Source: Phytophthora colocasiae (Eukaryota > Oomycota > Peronosporomycetes > Peronosporales > Peronosporaceae). From it: a DNA stretch of 64,000 nt. The notes beneath the pieces were generated by a model. The model worked only from the letters and a program-made list of their open reading frames with translations, searched no databases and was not told where the DNA came from. The translations under genes and the position numbers were made by a program. The stretch is from the NCBI GenBank assembly GCA_018806915.1, contig JAGKQI010000073.1, forward strand, positions 1,178,001 through 1,242,000, in the 5' to 3' direction. The stretch's first letter is position 1, and every line of letters begins with the position of its first letter. This document shows, one piece after another, positions 33,034 to 44,101 of this stretch.

Positions 33034-34538
33034 ATGGCCGAGTGGACCCCTTCGTCGTGGCGCAAGTTCCCAGCCAAGCAACAGGCCCCGTATCCGGACG
33101 AGAAGAAGCTGCAAGAAGCTCATGACAAGTGTAAGTCTCGAATTTCAATTTCTAATATTTGAAAAGTGTCAAGTAGATTAATTGTTCCCTTTTTGTTTGA
33201 ACGATAACAGTGAAGACACTTCCCGGACTAGTGTCTGTGCGTGAGATTGAAGACTTAAAGACGCAGTTGGCAGATGTAGCGGCGGGAAAGCGCTTTTTGC
33301 TGCAGGGTGGAGACTGTGCTGAGAGATTCCAGGACTGCCAGCCTGATTTGATCGAGAAAAAGCTCAAAATTATGGTTCAGATGAGTCTCGTGCTGGTATG
33401 GGGAGCACGGATGCCTACAGTTCGTGTGGCACGCATGGCGGGACAGTTTGCCAAGCCACGATCGAGCGATACCGAGATGTTGGATGGAGAAAAAGTGACC
33501 AGTTTCAGAGGGGAGAACATCAATGGATACGAGAAGGATCAACGCACACCTGACCCGAACAGATTGCTGGAGGGATACTTCCACAGTGCTGCGACACTGA
33601 ATTACGGCCGTGTACTAGTGAGTTCGGGCTTCGCGGATATCCATGATGCAGGCAAATGGGACTTGGACTTTGTGCAGACTTCGTCGAGACGGGAGGAGTA
33701 CCAGCACATGGTCAATGAAATCACGGACAGTCTCCACTTTGTGCACATGTGCGGCGTTGGTGCCGACTCACCCCACCTTAAGACTGTCGATCTGTTCGTA
33801 TCTCATGAAGGCTTGGAGCTTGGCTATGAGGAGACGATGACGCGTAAAGTGGACGGCAAGTACTACAACGTGGGCACGGACTTTTTGTGGATTGGAGATC
33901 GTACCCGTCAGCTGGACCATGCTCACATCGAGTACTTCCGGGGTATTGAGAACCCCATTGGCATCAAGGTTGGTCCGAGTATGGCTGTGGAGGACCTGGT
34001 GCCTTTGATCCGTAAGCTCTGGAAGGACCCGGAGGCCAATCCGGGCAAGATCACGTTGATCACCCGCTACGGTTGCGATAAGGTAGCGGATCTGCTGCCC
34101 AAGCACATTGCGGCGGTCAAAGCTGCTGACCTGAAGGTCATTTGGTCGTGCGATCCGTGCCACGGCAACACAATTGTGGCGGAGAATGGCTACAAGACTC
34201 GTCCGTTTGACCGCATTTTCGGTGAGCTGGAGCAGACGCTGGAGATCCACCGTGAGGCTGGGTCTGCTCTGGGCGGAGTGCACTTTGAATTGACGGGCGA
34301 GAACGTTACTGAATGCATCGGTGGCCCGCAAGGGATCGATGAAGGAGACCTCCCGCTACGCTACACTAGCTACTGCGACCCGAGACTCAACTACTCGCAG
34401 AGCATGGAGGTTGCGTTCCTCTTGGCCAAGAATTTGTCTGTGCACCATGATTTGGCGCCATTGAACGACAAGTCCAAGATGCGGAAGCGCTCGATGGAGA
34501 TCGCTGACCCGTCCAAGCGTCTTCGTGCTGACAAGTAG
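33034..34538 (+). CDS. aroF-II-like (DAHPS): Class II 3-deoxy-D-arabino-heptulosonate 7-phosphate synthase
   Basis: This enzyme condenses phosphoenolpyruvate with erythrose 4-phosphate, the first step of the shikimate pathway to aromatic amino acids. Exons 33034-33130 and 33211-34538 flank an 80-nt intron (GTAAGT donor, AACAG acceptor) and encode 474 residues, the usual length for the plant/microbial class II (AroAII) type. Signature stretches are FLLQGGDCAERFQDC (with the metal-ligand Cys), RMPTVRVARMAGQFAKPRS, GTDFLWIGDRTRQLDHAHIE, GIKVGPSM, VIWSCDPCHGNT and GGVHFELTGENVTECIGG. The metal-binding Cys, His, Glu and Asp are all in place. The start MAEWTPSSWRKFPAKQQ matches the family's N-terminus, and I see no transit peptide, so a cytosolic enzyme is inferred. 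Confidence 0.95.
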
Positions 34539-34717
34539 AAGCTGTAGACGCATAACGAATAGATGACACAACGTGTATGTTTGTTCAAGCTCTCCATCAA
34601 ACAGATCTGCATACATGCAGCAGCACAGAGACACAAGACAAAGTGCAGACTATAAACTAAAACCTTCGATTATGCCGCCGTTGTTCTGCAGCAGCAGATT
34701 TAGAGGCTTGTCTTGGC

Positions 34718-36328
34718 CTACGCGTACGAGCCTTCAATAATGACATCATCGATCTTGAGAATCATCCGCACGACCTGCGTGGCCAGCTGCAGTTGCTGCT
34801 GCTTGCCGATCAGTGTCTCGAACACCTGCTGCTCCTTCATGTCGTTCGTGCCGGACGAGTTGCAGTCAATACCCAGTCGCGGGTTCTTGTCCGCGATCTG
34901 CTGCGCGCGCACGGCCGACAGCGAATCAATCGGGCTCAGACCGCTGTTCTCCGCCAGCGCCATCGGAACGTCCTCTAGAGCATCAGCGAATCCACGGATA
35001 GCGTACTGCTCAATGCCCGTGGTGCTGTCGGCGTGCTCGCGCACAGCGATACCGCACGCAATCTCGGAAGCGCCACCGCCGTACACGATGCGGTTGTTCT
35101 TGATCAGGTTGCGTGTCACGCACATAGCATCGTGCAGCGAGCGCTTGGCCTCCTCCACGATCATCTTGTTACCACCACGCACCAGCACCGTGATAGCGTC
35201 CGAGCTGGCACAGTCTTCAACCACCAGCATGCGCTCCTTCGTGGTGCCGAACGCGACCTCACGCACCGTACCGGCGCGGCCGAGCTTCTCCGGGGTAAGT
35301 TCCGAGAACCGGGGGACGATACGTCCACCAGTGGCAATAGCAATGAGCTCAAGCTCAACACCACCGACCCAACGGACAGCCGGGAGCTGGTTCTGAAGCA
35401 GCAAGTGGTTGGCTTCGTCGTCAAAACCCCACTGGCAAATAACCAGATTGGCACCGCTGTCCTTGACCTGTTTGATCATAGTCGCGAAGTACTCCTGTTC
35501 CTGCTTGTAGAGCTTCTCGTAAGCCTCGACGCTGGTAATGTCCAGTTTGTGCTTGGTCTTGGGCTTAGGCGGCTCAAAGGGGCACGTGAGAATGCACATC
35601 TTGGCGTCCTTGACCTCCTTAGGCATCTGCGGGTGCGAAAAGTCCTTGTCAATGACGATACCATTAATCAGCGCGGTTTCCCCCAGAGTTCCACCGGGTT
35701 TGCCCTCCATCTTGATCAGATCGAAATTCACGTCCCTCGTCTCAAAGTTGGCCACTTTCATGACGGCATCCACTGCAATCTGAGCCATCTGACGCTTGTA
35801 CTTGTTGACAATCTTCGACGACAACGTAGTCATTGCCGTTTCCACCAATGGAGTCGAATCCTGTTCCGAGAACTGAATAACATCTCCAATAGCTTCCAAG
35901 TGCTTCACAGCGATCTCACAGGCCTCTTCAAAGCCGTCCGCGATTCTCATTGGGTGAAGACCACGGTCCAAGAGCTTCTCCGCCTGTTCCAGAAGAGCTC
36001 CAGCCAACACGACGACTCCAGTCGTGCCATCTCCGATCTCGTCGTCCTGAGACTTACTGAGCTCCACCAGCAGATGCGCCACGCGGTGCTCAACCTGCAT
36101 CTGCTCCAGGATCGTAGCTCCGTCATTGGAGATCGTGACGTCTCCGTCCTGACTCACCATCATCTTGTCCATGCCTCGGGGTCCCAGGGACGTACGCAGC
36201 AGACTGGAGACTGTACGCGCGGCGAGGATGTTGCTCTTGATGGCTTCCACGCCCTTGATGCGCGCCTTCTGCTCCTGGTCCCGCAGGATGATGAAGGGGC
36301 GACCGTATTCGTCAAAGACCATCGACAT
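34718..36328 (-). CDS. CCT5: T-complex protein 1 subunit epsilon
   Basis: A subunit of the eukaryotic cytosolic chaperonin CCT/TRiC, which folds actin, tubulin and other proteins using ATP. The single 536-residue frame has the usual length. ATPase signatures are present: [28 protein letters not shown] and [19 protein letters not shown] with the catalytic GDGTT, then [13 protein letters not shown] near the C-terminus. The N-terminus [20 protein letters not shown] is diagnostic for the epsilon subunit. It is intronless and convergent with the DAHP synthase gene (179 bp apart). A second in-frame Met lies two codons downstream of the chosen start. Confidence 0.95.
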   Translation of the reverse strand: MSMVFDEYGRPFIILRDQEQKARIKGVEAIKSNILAARTVSSLLRTSLGPRGMDKMMVSQDGDVTISNDGATILEQMQVEHRVAHLLVELSKSQDDEIGDGTTGVVVLAGALLEQAEKLLDRGLHPMRIADGFEEACEIAVKHLEAIGDVIQFSEQDSTPLVETAMTTLSSKIVNKYKRQMAQIAVDAVMKVANFETRDVNFDLIKMEGKPGGTLGETALINGIVIDKDFSHPQMPKEVKDAKMCILTCPFEPPKPKTKHKLDITSVEAYEKLYKQEQEYFATMIKQVKDSGANLVICQWGFDDEANHLLLQNQLPAVRWVGGVELELIAIATGGRIVPRFSELTPEKLGRAGTVREVAFGTTKERMLVVEDCASSDAITVLVRGGNKMIVEEAKRSLHDAMCVTRNLIKNNRIVYGGGASEIACGIAVREHADSTTGIEQYAIRGFADALEDVPMALAENSGLSPIDSLSAVRAQQIADKNPRLGIDCNSSGTNDMKEQQVFETLIGKQQQLQLATQVVRMILKIDDVIIEGSYA

Positions 36329-36491
36329 GGCTGCTCAAAGGGTTAAAGGGAGGGGAGATACGCGGATCCAAAGAGCTCGTTTAAAAGCTCCCTCCTCGAT
36401 ATGGTGGCTAGTGGTCCAGGATATATGGAGGATGAATTAAATGATGATTGGTGGAAAAGAAGCCATGTGTTAAGGACAAAATATATAAGAA

Positions 36492-36602
36492 CACGGTACT
36501 ATCTAGGGAGGAAACTGATAACGTGGCAGATCTGTTCTTAAAGAGGATATCCTGGTCGTGTGTGCCGTACAGGGCAGGTAGCGCCTTGCAAGTTTGTCAC
36601 AA
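36492..36602 (+). repeat. Dispersed repeat, copy 2
   Basis: CACGGTACTATCTAGGGAGG through GTTTGTCACAA matches 7212-7320 in the same orientation. It lies between CCT5 and the EGF-like gene, so it is an insertion or solo fragment in host DNA. The following CCAAGTTTCGTCG at about 36630 also recurs near 6972. Confidence 0.75.
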
Positions 36603-36799
36603 GATGTAGCGAATGGTTACCTATGCTTGTACCAAGTTTCGTCGGCACAAGTAGTCTACGTGGAGCTTCATCCCGTGCGGCAATTTTTTGCACAGTGAGC
36701 GACGTATTAAGTGCGATTCACTTGTGAGACCTACCGGTACTTCAGTCTTTTTACCGGTATAATAAAGTTGAAGTTGTAGTGTAACGGATAAAAAGGGGA

Positions 36800-39391
36800 A
36801 TGCGAGTGCTTGAGCTGCTTGTGCTGCTGCTGCTGGGAACGGAGTCGGTGGACGCGGCCTGTGCACGTGGAGTGTTTAATGATAAGATTTGCTCGGGTCA
36901 TGGGAAGTGCAACACGCGCAACTTGTGCGAATGTGACACCAGACATTTTGGCTTTGACTGCTCGCGAAGTAATTAGTTTATGAGCACAATAACAAAAAAA
37001 ACGGAGTATTTAATAACTTGTTATGGTTGTGGTAGAACGCTGTCCACTGGGACCAGCGTGGGTGGCTCCAGCACAGGCGACGGACGATGCGCATTACCCT
37101 GTCGAATGCTCCAATAAAGGCGTGTGCGACTACGAAGAGGGCAAATGCACGTGTGATGTAGGATTTGTAGGCGCAGCGTGCCAACGAAGTACGTATTACA
37201 AGGATATAATGGTTCTTGTGCTGATAGCTGATGTTTTGGTGGCGGTAGTGAAGTGCAATGATGCCTGTAACAGTGCAGGACAATGTTTGTCCCTCAAAGA
37301 GTTGTCAGCGACATATGCCGTGGGGACGGAGGCATTGTACGATACCGCATGGGACGCAGATATGATCTACGGGTGCAAATGCCGCAGAGGCTACCATGGC
37401 TACGACTGCTCACTCAGTACGAGGTTTGTGCTGTTTTTCAGTTGAGGTTTATGATACTGAATCTGCTTTGAAAAACTAAACAGAATCTTGCCCGAGAGGA
37501 GATGATCCGTTGACAACTGGACAGAAGAATGAGGTGCAAATTGTGCAATGCACCGGGACGGGGGGATCCTTCTTCTTGTTTTACAATGGTCAAGGCGTAC
37601 AAATCCCATTTGACGCTAAGCTGGGAGATGTCAAGAAAATATTGACTACACTTCCGACATTTCCTGTCGTCAATGTTACGTTCGCGGGTACACCAACAAC
37701 CGTTTGCAGCAGTACAACAGCCAACGCCGTCATGATTGAATTCATTCAGGATTTCGGACCGTACGACGGCAGGTTTTCGGATGAATTCACAGTAACTGAT
37801 TCTTGGTTCTCTTTTGTGAATTAGGCAAACACCGATCAAAGTCCTGGGAACGCTCAAAGGTGTCGTCTACCTCACAGGCGGCTCCGTGTTTGCAGCTTCT
37901 GCCGGTGGCATTTTAGGCGGAAAAACGTCAGTTCAAGGCACCAAAGAGTGGGAATTTTGCAGTAATCGAGGGGAATGTAACTTTGGTACGTATTGCTCTT
38001 GGTTGAACATAAAGTAGAACTCATGATGTGTATTCTGCTTAATAATGTCTTTAGAAACGGGTGAATGCGCTTGCTTCCTCAATCCTATGCCAGGATACCG
38101 ATCAAGCGATGGATACGGAAATCCTGGTACAAAAGGAGATTGCGGTTGTGCCAACGACGAAAACATGTACGGCGGGCCTATTTCAGCTTGTGTCGGGGAA
38201 CTTGCTTGTAGTGGTCACGGCCACTGCACTGGTTCGCCGTCGTTTAGGTGTCTTTGCGAGAAAGGATGGACGAATGGCGATTGTTCGTCACGTAAGAGAG
38301 TCAAATGTACGGCGTTATCTGCTGGTCAAATGTCACTAACGAATTGTTGTGGAATCCAGGAAAATGTCCAACAGGGCCGTCGTGGTTTACTGCGCCGTCA
38401 GCGAGTAATACCATTCACAACCAATGGACCGAATGTTCTGATGCAGGCCTTTGCGACAGAGTAACTGGAGAATGCTCCTGCTACACTCCATTCCAGGGAG
38501 CTGCGTGCGAATTTCGTGAGTGCAAGGAGTCTGAAACTGGGATGTACAAGTTGCTCTAACTAGCTATGTAGTGAAATGTCCAGGGGAGTCTGCATGCAGC
38601 GGTCACGGCCAGTGTATGTCAATCCGTCAACTTTCATTAGAAGCGGATGCAGACTCGCCAGCACTGCAGTTCGACTACGGAACGGATCCGAATAATATAC
38701 AGACGTTCGACCGCCACAACATTTTGGGCTGCAAGTGCGATCCAGGTTACGAAGGCTACGACTGCAGTAAACGTAAGATATGTCATTCTGAAATCGTTGT
38801 ATTTGATAACACTTACATGCTCATACAGGATCCTGTGTGAAAGGTGACGATCCCGTAACAACTGACCAAGTGGATGAGATCCAGTTGCTTATGTGTACTG
38901 CAACTGGAGGTGTCTTTCGTCTTCAGTATCGCACATCTACCTCGATCGACATTCCTTTTGACGTCACAGTTGATGCATTCCGAGACATCCTCATGACGTC
39001 CTTCGGGTTTGAAGATCCTGCTGTGGCATACTCTTCTGGAACAAAAGCGTGCTCTGATCCTGCATCAAACGTCAACATTATCACAGTTACTTTTCCAGTT
39101 GACCACGGCGATATTCCTCCACTCCTAGCTATCACAACAGGGCTAACGACATCAAGTGGAGCTGTGAGTTTTTTCACCGCTGACAATGGAGTTTCAATCG
39201 GTGGAGTGACGAGCCAGAAAGGAACGAAAGAGAACGCAGTTTGCTCCAACAGAGGCTACTGCGACTACAATCTGGGAATCTGCTTCTGTGCGTTGGGGTT
39301 TGGCTCCAGTGATGGCAGGGGGAACCTAGGTAATCGTGAAGACTGCGGTCGAATACTGCCAAAACTGAAGCGTATTGTTCAAGATAAGTAG
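36800..39391 (+). CDS. Secreted EGF-like repeat protein, nine exons, possibly 3'-truncated
   Basis: The signal peptide MRVLELLVLLLLGTESVDAA starts the product. Eight introns of 52-69 nt (36969-37035, 37189-37248, 37417-37483, 37773-37824, 37986-38054, 38292-38359, 38516-38571, 38773-38828) all have GT-AG ends and keep frame, giving 698 residues. EGF-like cysteine patterns recur: CSGHGKCNTRNLCECD, CSNKGVCDYEEGKCTCD, CSGHGHCTGSPSFRCLCEKG, CSDAGLCDRVTGECSC and CSGHGQC. Between them lie two related non-EGF modules (about 37505-37960 and 38835-39240; GDDPLTTGQKNEVQIVQCTG and GDDPVTTDQVDEIQLLMCTA). An extracellular or cell-wall adhesion role is inferred. No membrane anchor is visible and the end (RILPKLKRIVQDK) is abrupt, so a longer ancestral gene is plausible. 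Confidence 0.8.
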
Positions 39392-40140
39392 TAATCCGCC
39401 TCAATGTGCTGTAAATTCTGCAAATGCAAGAGAAAACGAAGAGCTAGAGTGAAACACACCTTTATTGAAACAAACACAGACACATAGTGGCCATCGTCTA
39501 GTTAATGCGATATCGTTGGCGCCGACTTTACCAGTCGTCCGACTTAAAGCGTATCCTCTAGGAAACGGCTGAGCGTTGTAAGTGCGTACACCTTCCCCAA
39601 GTAAGTCGCTAATGTCCGCGCGGCCTAGCATCGTGCGAACGGTTGCCGCATTGGACGTCGTCCTATTTTCCACGCCAAAATATACGGTGGCGCATGACTA
39701 CTAACAGAGGTGCAATGGCGACAGGCCGCCTACATCCACCAAAACGTGCGAAGCAGTCACATGGCTACAGTTTCCAGCGAAAACTGCATCTGTGTTCGAC
39801 TGGTTGTCTCTGTGGAGAGAAGCTTATGTATAACCACACGCGAAAACGACCGAGCGTTGCCGAGTTACCGGTCGGTGCCCAACGCGTGTGGACTCCACGA
39901 GAGCTCCCAGGGGCTCCGCAAACATGTAGTGCAGGTTCATTGTAGCCGCTGCGACCTTTCAGTTTGTCGGATCTTTGTGGCTGAAGTTGAAGCGAGTTTG
40001 ACTGGCCGAGAAGCGCTGATTTGTTGCAGCTTGTCCTGTTCGGTGAGTGTCTCGGGGGGCATAAATCATTGCCCTCACCTGCGTCGGTGGCATTCTCATG
40101 TTGCATCGCTTTAGGTGAGAGAAGGTAGCAGCGAGAACAA
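39392..40140. other. No supportable gene
   Basis: Short frames only. A plus-strand stretch at about 39890-39960 (ESSQGLRKHVVQVHCSRC) looks faintly like a decayed C2H2 finger. The MULE inserted at the end of this stretch. Confidence 0.4.
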
Positions 40141-40149
40141 CCCAGAGGC
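40141..40149 (+). repeat. MULE B target-site duplication, left copy
   Basis: CCCAGAGGC, identical to 43583-43591. Nine base pairs is the MULE standard. Confidence 0.9.
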
Positions 40150-40197
40150 GGGAGAAACTAACGAGGGCCCTCATCGGGAGAGCCCTCGCACATAAAA
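40150..40197 (+). repeat. MULE B left terminal inverted repeat
   Basis: 48 bp, identical in reverse complement to 43535-43582. Contains the palindromic core CGAGGGCCCTC. Confidence 0.95.
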
Positions 40198-40346
40198 GCC
40201 CATAAAAGGATAGACGAAACCGGTAAATACCGGTTATGATATCTGTAGACGACTGAAACGTCGTACACCAAATGTTTCCAAAATGGTTGGAGCTAGAGCG
40301 ATGGTACACTCTGAATACGAGTGACCACAATTAAATACACTCTGTA

Positions 40347-42437
40347 ATGGACACTATCGCTGATAGAGCGGTTCTCATAGCCCCTCCGCCGGCTATTGTA
40401 CATTCTTCTCACGATGAGGCAGAGGCAGCGCTTCATGAGTGGACCAAAATACACGGATACAATGTATCGCGCCGTCGAGTACGCAGGACATCCTCCGCAG
40501 GCGATGTATGGGCGCGTAACTACGAATGTGATCGTGCAGGAGCACCTAAAAACACTCAGCGGCTTGCGGAGGAAGACAGAGTCCGTACACAACGTGGATC
40601 TAAGCGCTCAAATGCCCCATGCGAATCGCTATTCATGCTGTCAGCAAAGATGACGTCTCTGGTCCCTGAAGATTGTACATACACGAAGAGAAGCGAGCTA
40701 CACAACCACGAGCCATCACAAGATATTCGTGTGTATTCTGCTCATCGACGTCGAGATGCTGCTGCGAATCTACTTGCGCCTGTGAGCAACATTCAATCCC
40801 TGGTATGACATTCAAACTGCCGCTGGTGTAACGGTATCGCGCATTCAAACAACGATACGCAGCGCTAATCCCAGTACATTAGTGGTTGCCATGACATTGC
40901 TAACGCCAAAAGTGCCGCCTTGACGCAGGAATTGTCCTTGTCGACGGTAACAGAGGCGGTTTTCAAGAAACCTCAAGGCCAAGTTTTTCTACAAGTGGAC
41001 TATTAACCCGGAGACCGACGAGTTGAAGCGTCTGTTTTGGGCGCATCCGGCTACAACAGCTCTCTACAAAGACTACAGCGACATCTTAATCGCAGACTGC
41101 ACGTACAAGACAAACAAGTACAAGCTGCCATTGCTGAACATCATAGCGATCACAGGTTGTAACATTGACGGTCTTGCCAGTAGCGCAATGTTGGCTACCT
41201 GGTGAGGAGACGGACGACTACATGTGGGCTTTTAACATGCTTCGACTTCTGATGATTGAGTACCACATTGACAGTCCTCACGTCATTCTGACCGATCGTG
41301 ATCTAGCTTGCATGAATGCACTAGACAAAGTGTTTCCAGACACTCCTGGCGATGGTATGCCGCCGCACATGAACAAGAATGTCGAGGCCAAAGCAAGGAA
41401 GCACTTAGGGCAGGTCGATGTTCCTAATCCAGCTCCCGGACAACCGAAAAAGGAGAATTCGTGGCAAACGGATTCGTTCATGGCAACATTTTACGAAGCG
41501 GTGGAGGCCGAAACAGAGACAGAGTTCGAAGAGAAGCGACTTGAACTCAAGCAGAAAAGTTCGATTGTCTCGGATTATCTCGATCGACATTGGTGGAAGT
41601 ATAAAACTCGCATAGCAAAGCACTGTACTAACCGCTACCGCCACTATGGGATCCGGGATACGTCAACTGTTGAGGGAACTCATGCTACCATCAAGGCGAA
41701 GCTCGAAACAAGTCAAGGGGACCTCCTTACCGTTTTCAACAAGCTAGAGAGGTGGTCCTCAACGGCTAGCGAAACGAGCTTGAAACTGGAGCAAAATGCG
41801 ACGATCATACCTCACGTCTTACAAAAAAAACAAGGACTCCCGTGTCGTGCGCATCATCTCTGTGTGGGCACTGACAGCTACGCATAAACTCTGGACCGAT
41901 GCCAAAACAATTGTGAACAGCAGAATAGAGCGGAGTGCATGCACGGGCTTGTTCAGATCTATCCACGGTCGTCCTTGCATTCACGAACTCATCGCGATCA
42001 TTGAGTCTAACGGCTCACGCTACCTACAACCGGGCGATTTTGATAAACATTGGTGGATCCGACGAAACGTTCCAGGTCAGACTCAACATCGAATCCACGA
42101 ACCAGCCACTCTACGACAGCGCCACAACAAAAGGTCTTCAAATTCGCAGCACAGAGCAAACCAAGGGCCTCAGGGTACCGGCAGAGACCCAATTCTCAGC
42201 GAACGGATTGATCTCAATCACCCTGCTTCTCCACCATTTTCCTCACCCCCACCACTCGATGAGAGCATCTTTGGTTCAGTTGGTTCAGATACTATCATTG
42301 CCTTTGAGAGTCACTGGATTCCCAGTCGAACATGGGAGTACGCAGGTCGGCAACCTTACACTGAAGCTGTGGCATCACACGTGGATAACGAAGATGATGC
42401 AGTAGAAGAGTGTGAGGAACTGTATTTTTCGTTTTGA
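40347..42437 (+). pseudogene. MULE transposase with FAR1-like N-terminus, frameshifted
   Basis: The N-terminal DNA-binding region (SSHDEAEAALHEWTKIHGYN, then ECDRAGAPKNT and HNHEPS) fits the FAR1/WRKY-GCM1 zinc type. The catalytic domain shows DILIADCTYKTNKYKLPLLN (first Asp) and DSPHVILTDRDLACMNALDK (second Asp). The third, acidic position is STVEGTHATIKAKLETSQGD, and MPPHMNKNVEAKARKHLG stands where the CxxH helix should be. A SWIM-like zinc finger follows (CTGLFRSIHGRPCIHEL), then the HWW motif. Frameshifts at about 40660-40980, 41200 and 41870 break it. The catalytic triad residues are still readable. Confidence 0.85.
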
Positions 42438-42575
42438 GTACATTTAACAATTTGCTAGTACATATTTGTATTCTTCACATGGGTTTTTGGCTCATATACG
42501 TATTTCATAACTACGAATAAAAAGATACTAATTCAAATTGAAGTTGAGAACAACTTCAATTTCGTTTTTTATTTT

Positions 42576-43430
42576 TCAAATTAACACCTGCTCATGTTCC
42601 TTGTGCGTTCTCATCTTGTGGACGCGAAGGCTGCTCTGGTTTGTGTAAGTTGCAGGGCATATTTCGCAGGCAAACTCTCCGTTTTTGCCTTCTCGCTTGC
42701 GCTTGAGTTTGTTTGCGTTACCTTCTGGGTTTTTGTCGCAGTAGAATCTGTGCTTTCGGAGTGAAGGTCCCTTCAGCATCTTGACGCCACAATGCTTGCA
42801 TTCGCCATGCTCTGGTAGCACATTTTGTACCACGTCAGGCGTCCAACGAACCCCTTCGTAGCTGAGGTAGCAATGGATTCGGTGGTTCTCGGTGGCGTAC
42901 GGCATGCCGTTGTGACTCAAATCCCTGAACAGAACGCAAAAATCCCACTGGGATGTTTATCACGCGTGATCTGACCTCGCACCTTGCTTTTAAACAACTC
43001 CACGCAGACCCGAAGTACCGTGTCAGGCCTCTTAGCGCAAAAATCATGCTCCCAGGAACACCGTCCGGTGATTTTTTTGGCGAGCTGTAGCCATATCGGA
43101 CTCTTGGTAGTTCTTGGTGGGGCTCCTGCTCCGTACCGTCAGGTTTCGAGCGCATGAAGGAGAATACACCCGGCTTCCACCCTGGTGATCATTGCAATAA
43201 CCACCAGGAAGGGCTTTTGCACTCCAACAGTGACGACGACATTCGTGTCGCGTCGACGCGTGATTGTTCGCGGAATTGATCATTCCTACCACCGACACGG
43301 TTGAAAACACCCGCATACGTCCTTGCCTTGGCTTCTTGCAACAGAGTAGGAACTACAGTGTCAGGCAACACTAGCCCCACGGGGAGAAACCCGTTCGGCA
43401 GCAACGGGCCTGCTGCGACTTGCTTCATCG
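42576..43430 (-). pseudogene. MULE-borne C2H2 zinc-finger protein, second gene
   Basis: The clearest exon is the minus frame 42576-42920. It has two zinc fingers, CKHCGVKMLKGPSLRKHRFYC-like (a C2HC variant) and CEICPATYTNQSSLRVHKMR followed by TH, separated by a basic linker. Upstream frames add CVELFKSKVRGQITRDKHPS (about 42940-43030) and, from 43428, MKQVAAGPLLPNGFLPVGLV. These probably join through an intron with an acceptor near 42927 and one or more frameshifts. A DNA-binding accessory protein is inferred from fingers plus location inside the terminal repeats. It could instead be a captured host gene. Confidence 0.6.
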
Positions 43431-43452
43431 ATGATGACCAGAAGTGATTGGT

Positions 43453-43500
43453 TGTAACGGGAACGCTGAATGTAACGGGAACGCTGAATGTAACGGGAAC
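43453..43500. repeat. 18-bp tandem repeat, 2.7 copies, subterminal in MULE B
   Basis: The unit TGTAACGGGAACGCTGAA is repeated twice exactly and once partially, 35 bp inside the right terminal repeat. A GTAACGGGAAC core in multiple copies is a plausible transposase-binding array. Confidence 0.85.
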
Positions 43501-43534
43501 ATTCTTACCCTTTATACCGGTATCTACTGCCGCA

Positions 43535-43582
43535 TTTTATGTGCGAGGGCTCTCCCGATGAGGGCCCTCGTTAGTTTCTCCC
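43535..43582 (-). repeat. MULE B right terminal inverted repeat
   Basis: Exact reverse complement of 40150-40197. Confidence 0.95.
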
Positions 43583-43591
43583 CCCAGAGGC
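43583..43591 (+). repeat. MULE B target-site duplication, right copy
   Basis: CCCAGAGGC, identical to 40141-40149. Confidence 0.9.
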
Positions 43592-44101
43592 GAGTGGCCA
43601 CCGGCATAACGATGCCCATAGTGACTATGACAGTCCGCCCAGTCTGTCGAAGCCACTGTCGTCGTCGTTGATCATGGCAGAGCTGTTAAAGCGGGAAGCC
43701 ACGACGCGACAAGCTGGGAGCCAGTGGCTTCTGGCTCGCTAGAAGCTCGGCTGTTAACCATCCGCAGCAAACGTTGGGCGGAGACACAGGCACCATGTCA
43801 TGTTCCGGAAAGCTCCACAAGTCCTCGCCGTTTCTTGATGTCCTTAGCCTGGCGGCTGGCGAGGTGTCGTCACCAGAATTAGCAGCATGTCGAAGCGGTG
43901 TGGATGGAATAATGCATCAAATTCCGAAGAATAACGCGACGTTTCAAACGCTCATACTCAACCCAAGTCATTCTTGTCTAAAAAAAATTCGGAAATTTTC
44001 GACCCGAAAAATAGACTTTTGGCCATCTTTAGCTATGCAGCTCTTCACTTGCCAAAGGATCTCAAGCGGCACAAGCGAGCGCTCTCAGCTCCTCCCCAGC
44101 C
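43592..44101. other. Intergenic, likely promoter side of the endosulfine-motif gene
   Basis: No supportable gene. The MULE inserted about 510 bp upstream of the next start codon, so it may sit in or near that promoter. Confidence 0.5.

Larger units (their letters stand above)
40150..43582 (+). mobile_element. Complete MULE B with perfect 48-bp TIRs and 9-bp TSD
   Basis: The 48-bp end GGGAGAAACTAACGAGGGCC... at 40150-40197 is repeated without mismatch, inverted, at 43535-43582. The flanks are the duplicated CCCAGAGGC. Identity of ends and target duplication shows recent insertion. The 3.4 kb interior holds a transposase pseudogene on the plus strand and a C2H2 zinc-finger gene on the minus strand, arranged tail to tail, plus an 18-bp tandem repeat near the right end. 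Confidence 0.95.

Noticed and set aside
35033..36346. 437-codon open frame on the plus strand opposite CCT5
   Set aside because: It lies entirely antisense to a conserved chaperonin gene and has no recognisable motifs. It is a by-product of the codon use of CCT5.
43444..43671. Short frame reading GNAECNGNAECNGN in the MULE end
   Set aside because: It only translates the 18-bp tandem repeat and terminal inverted repeat.
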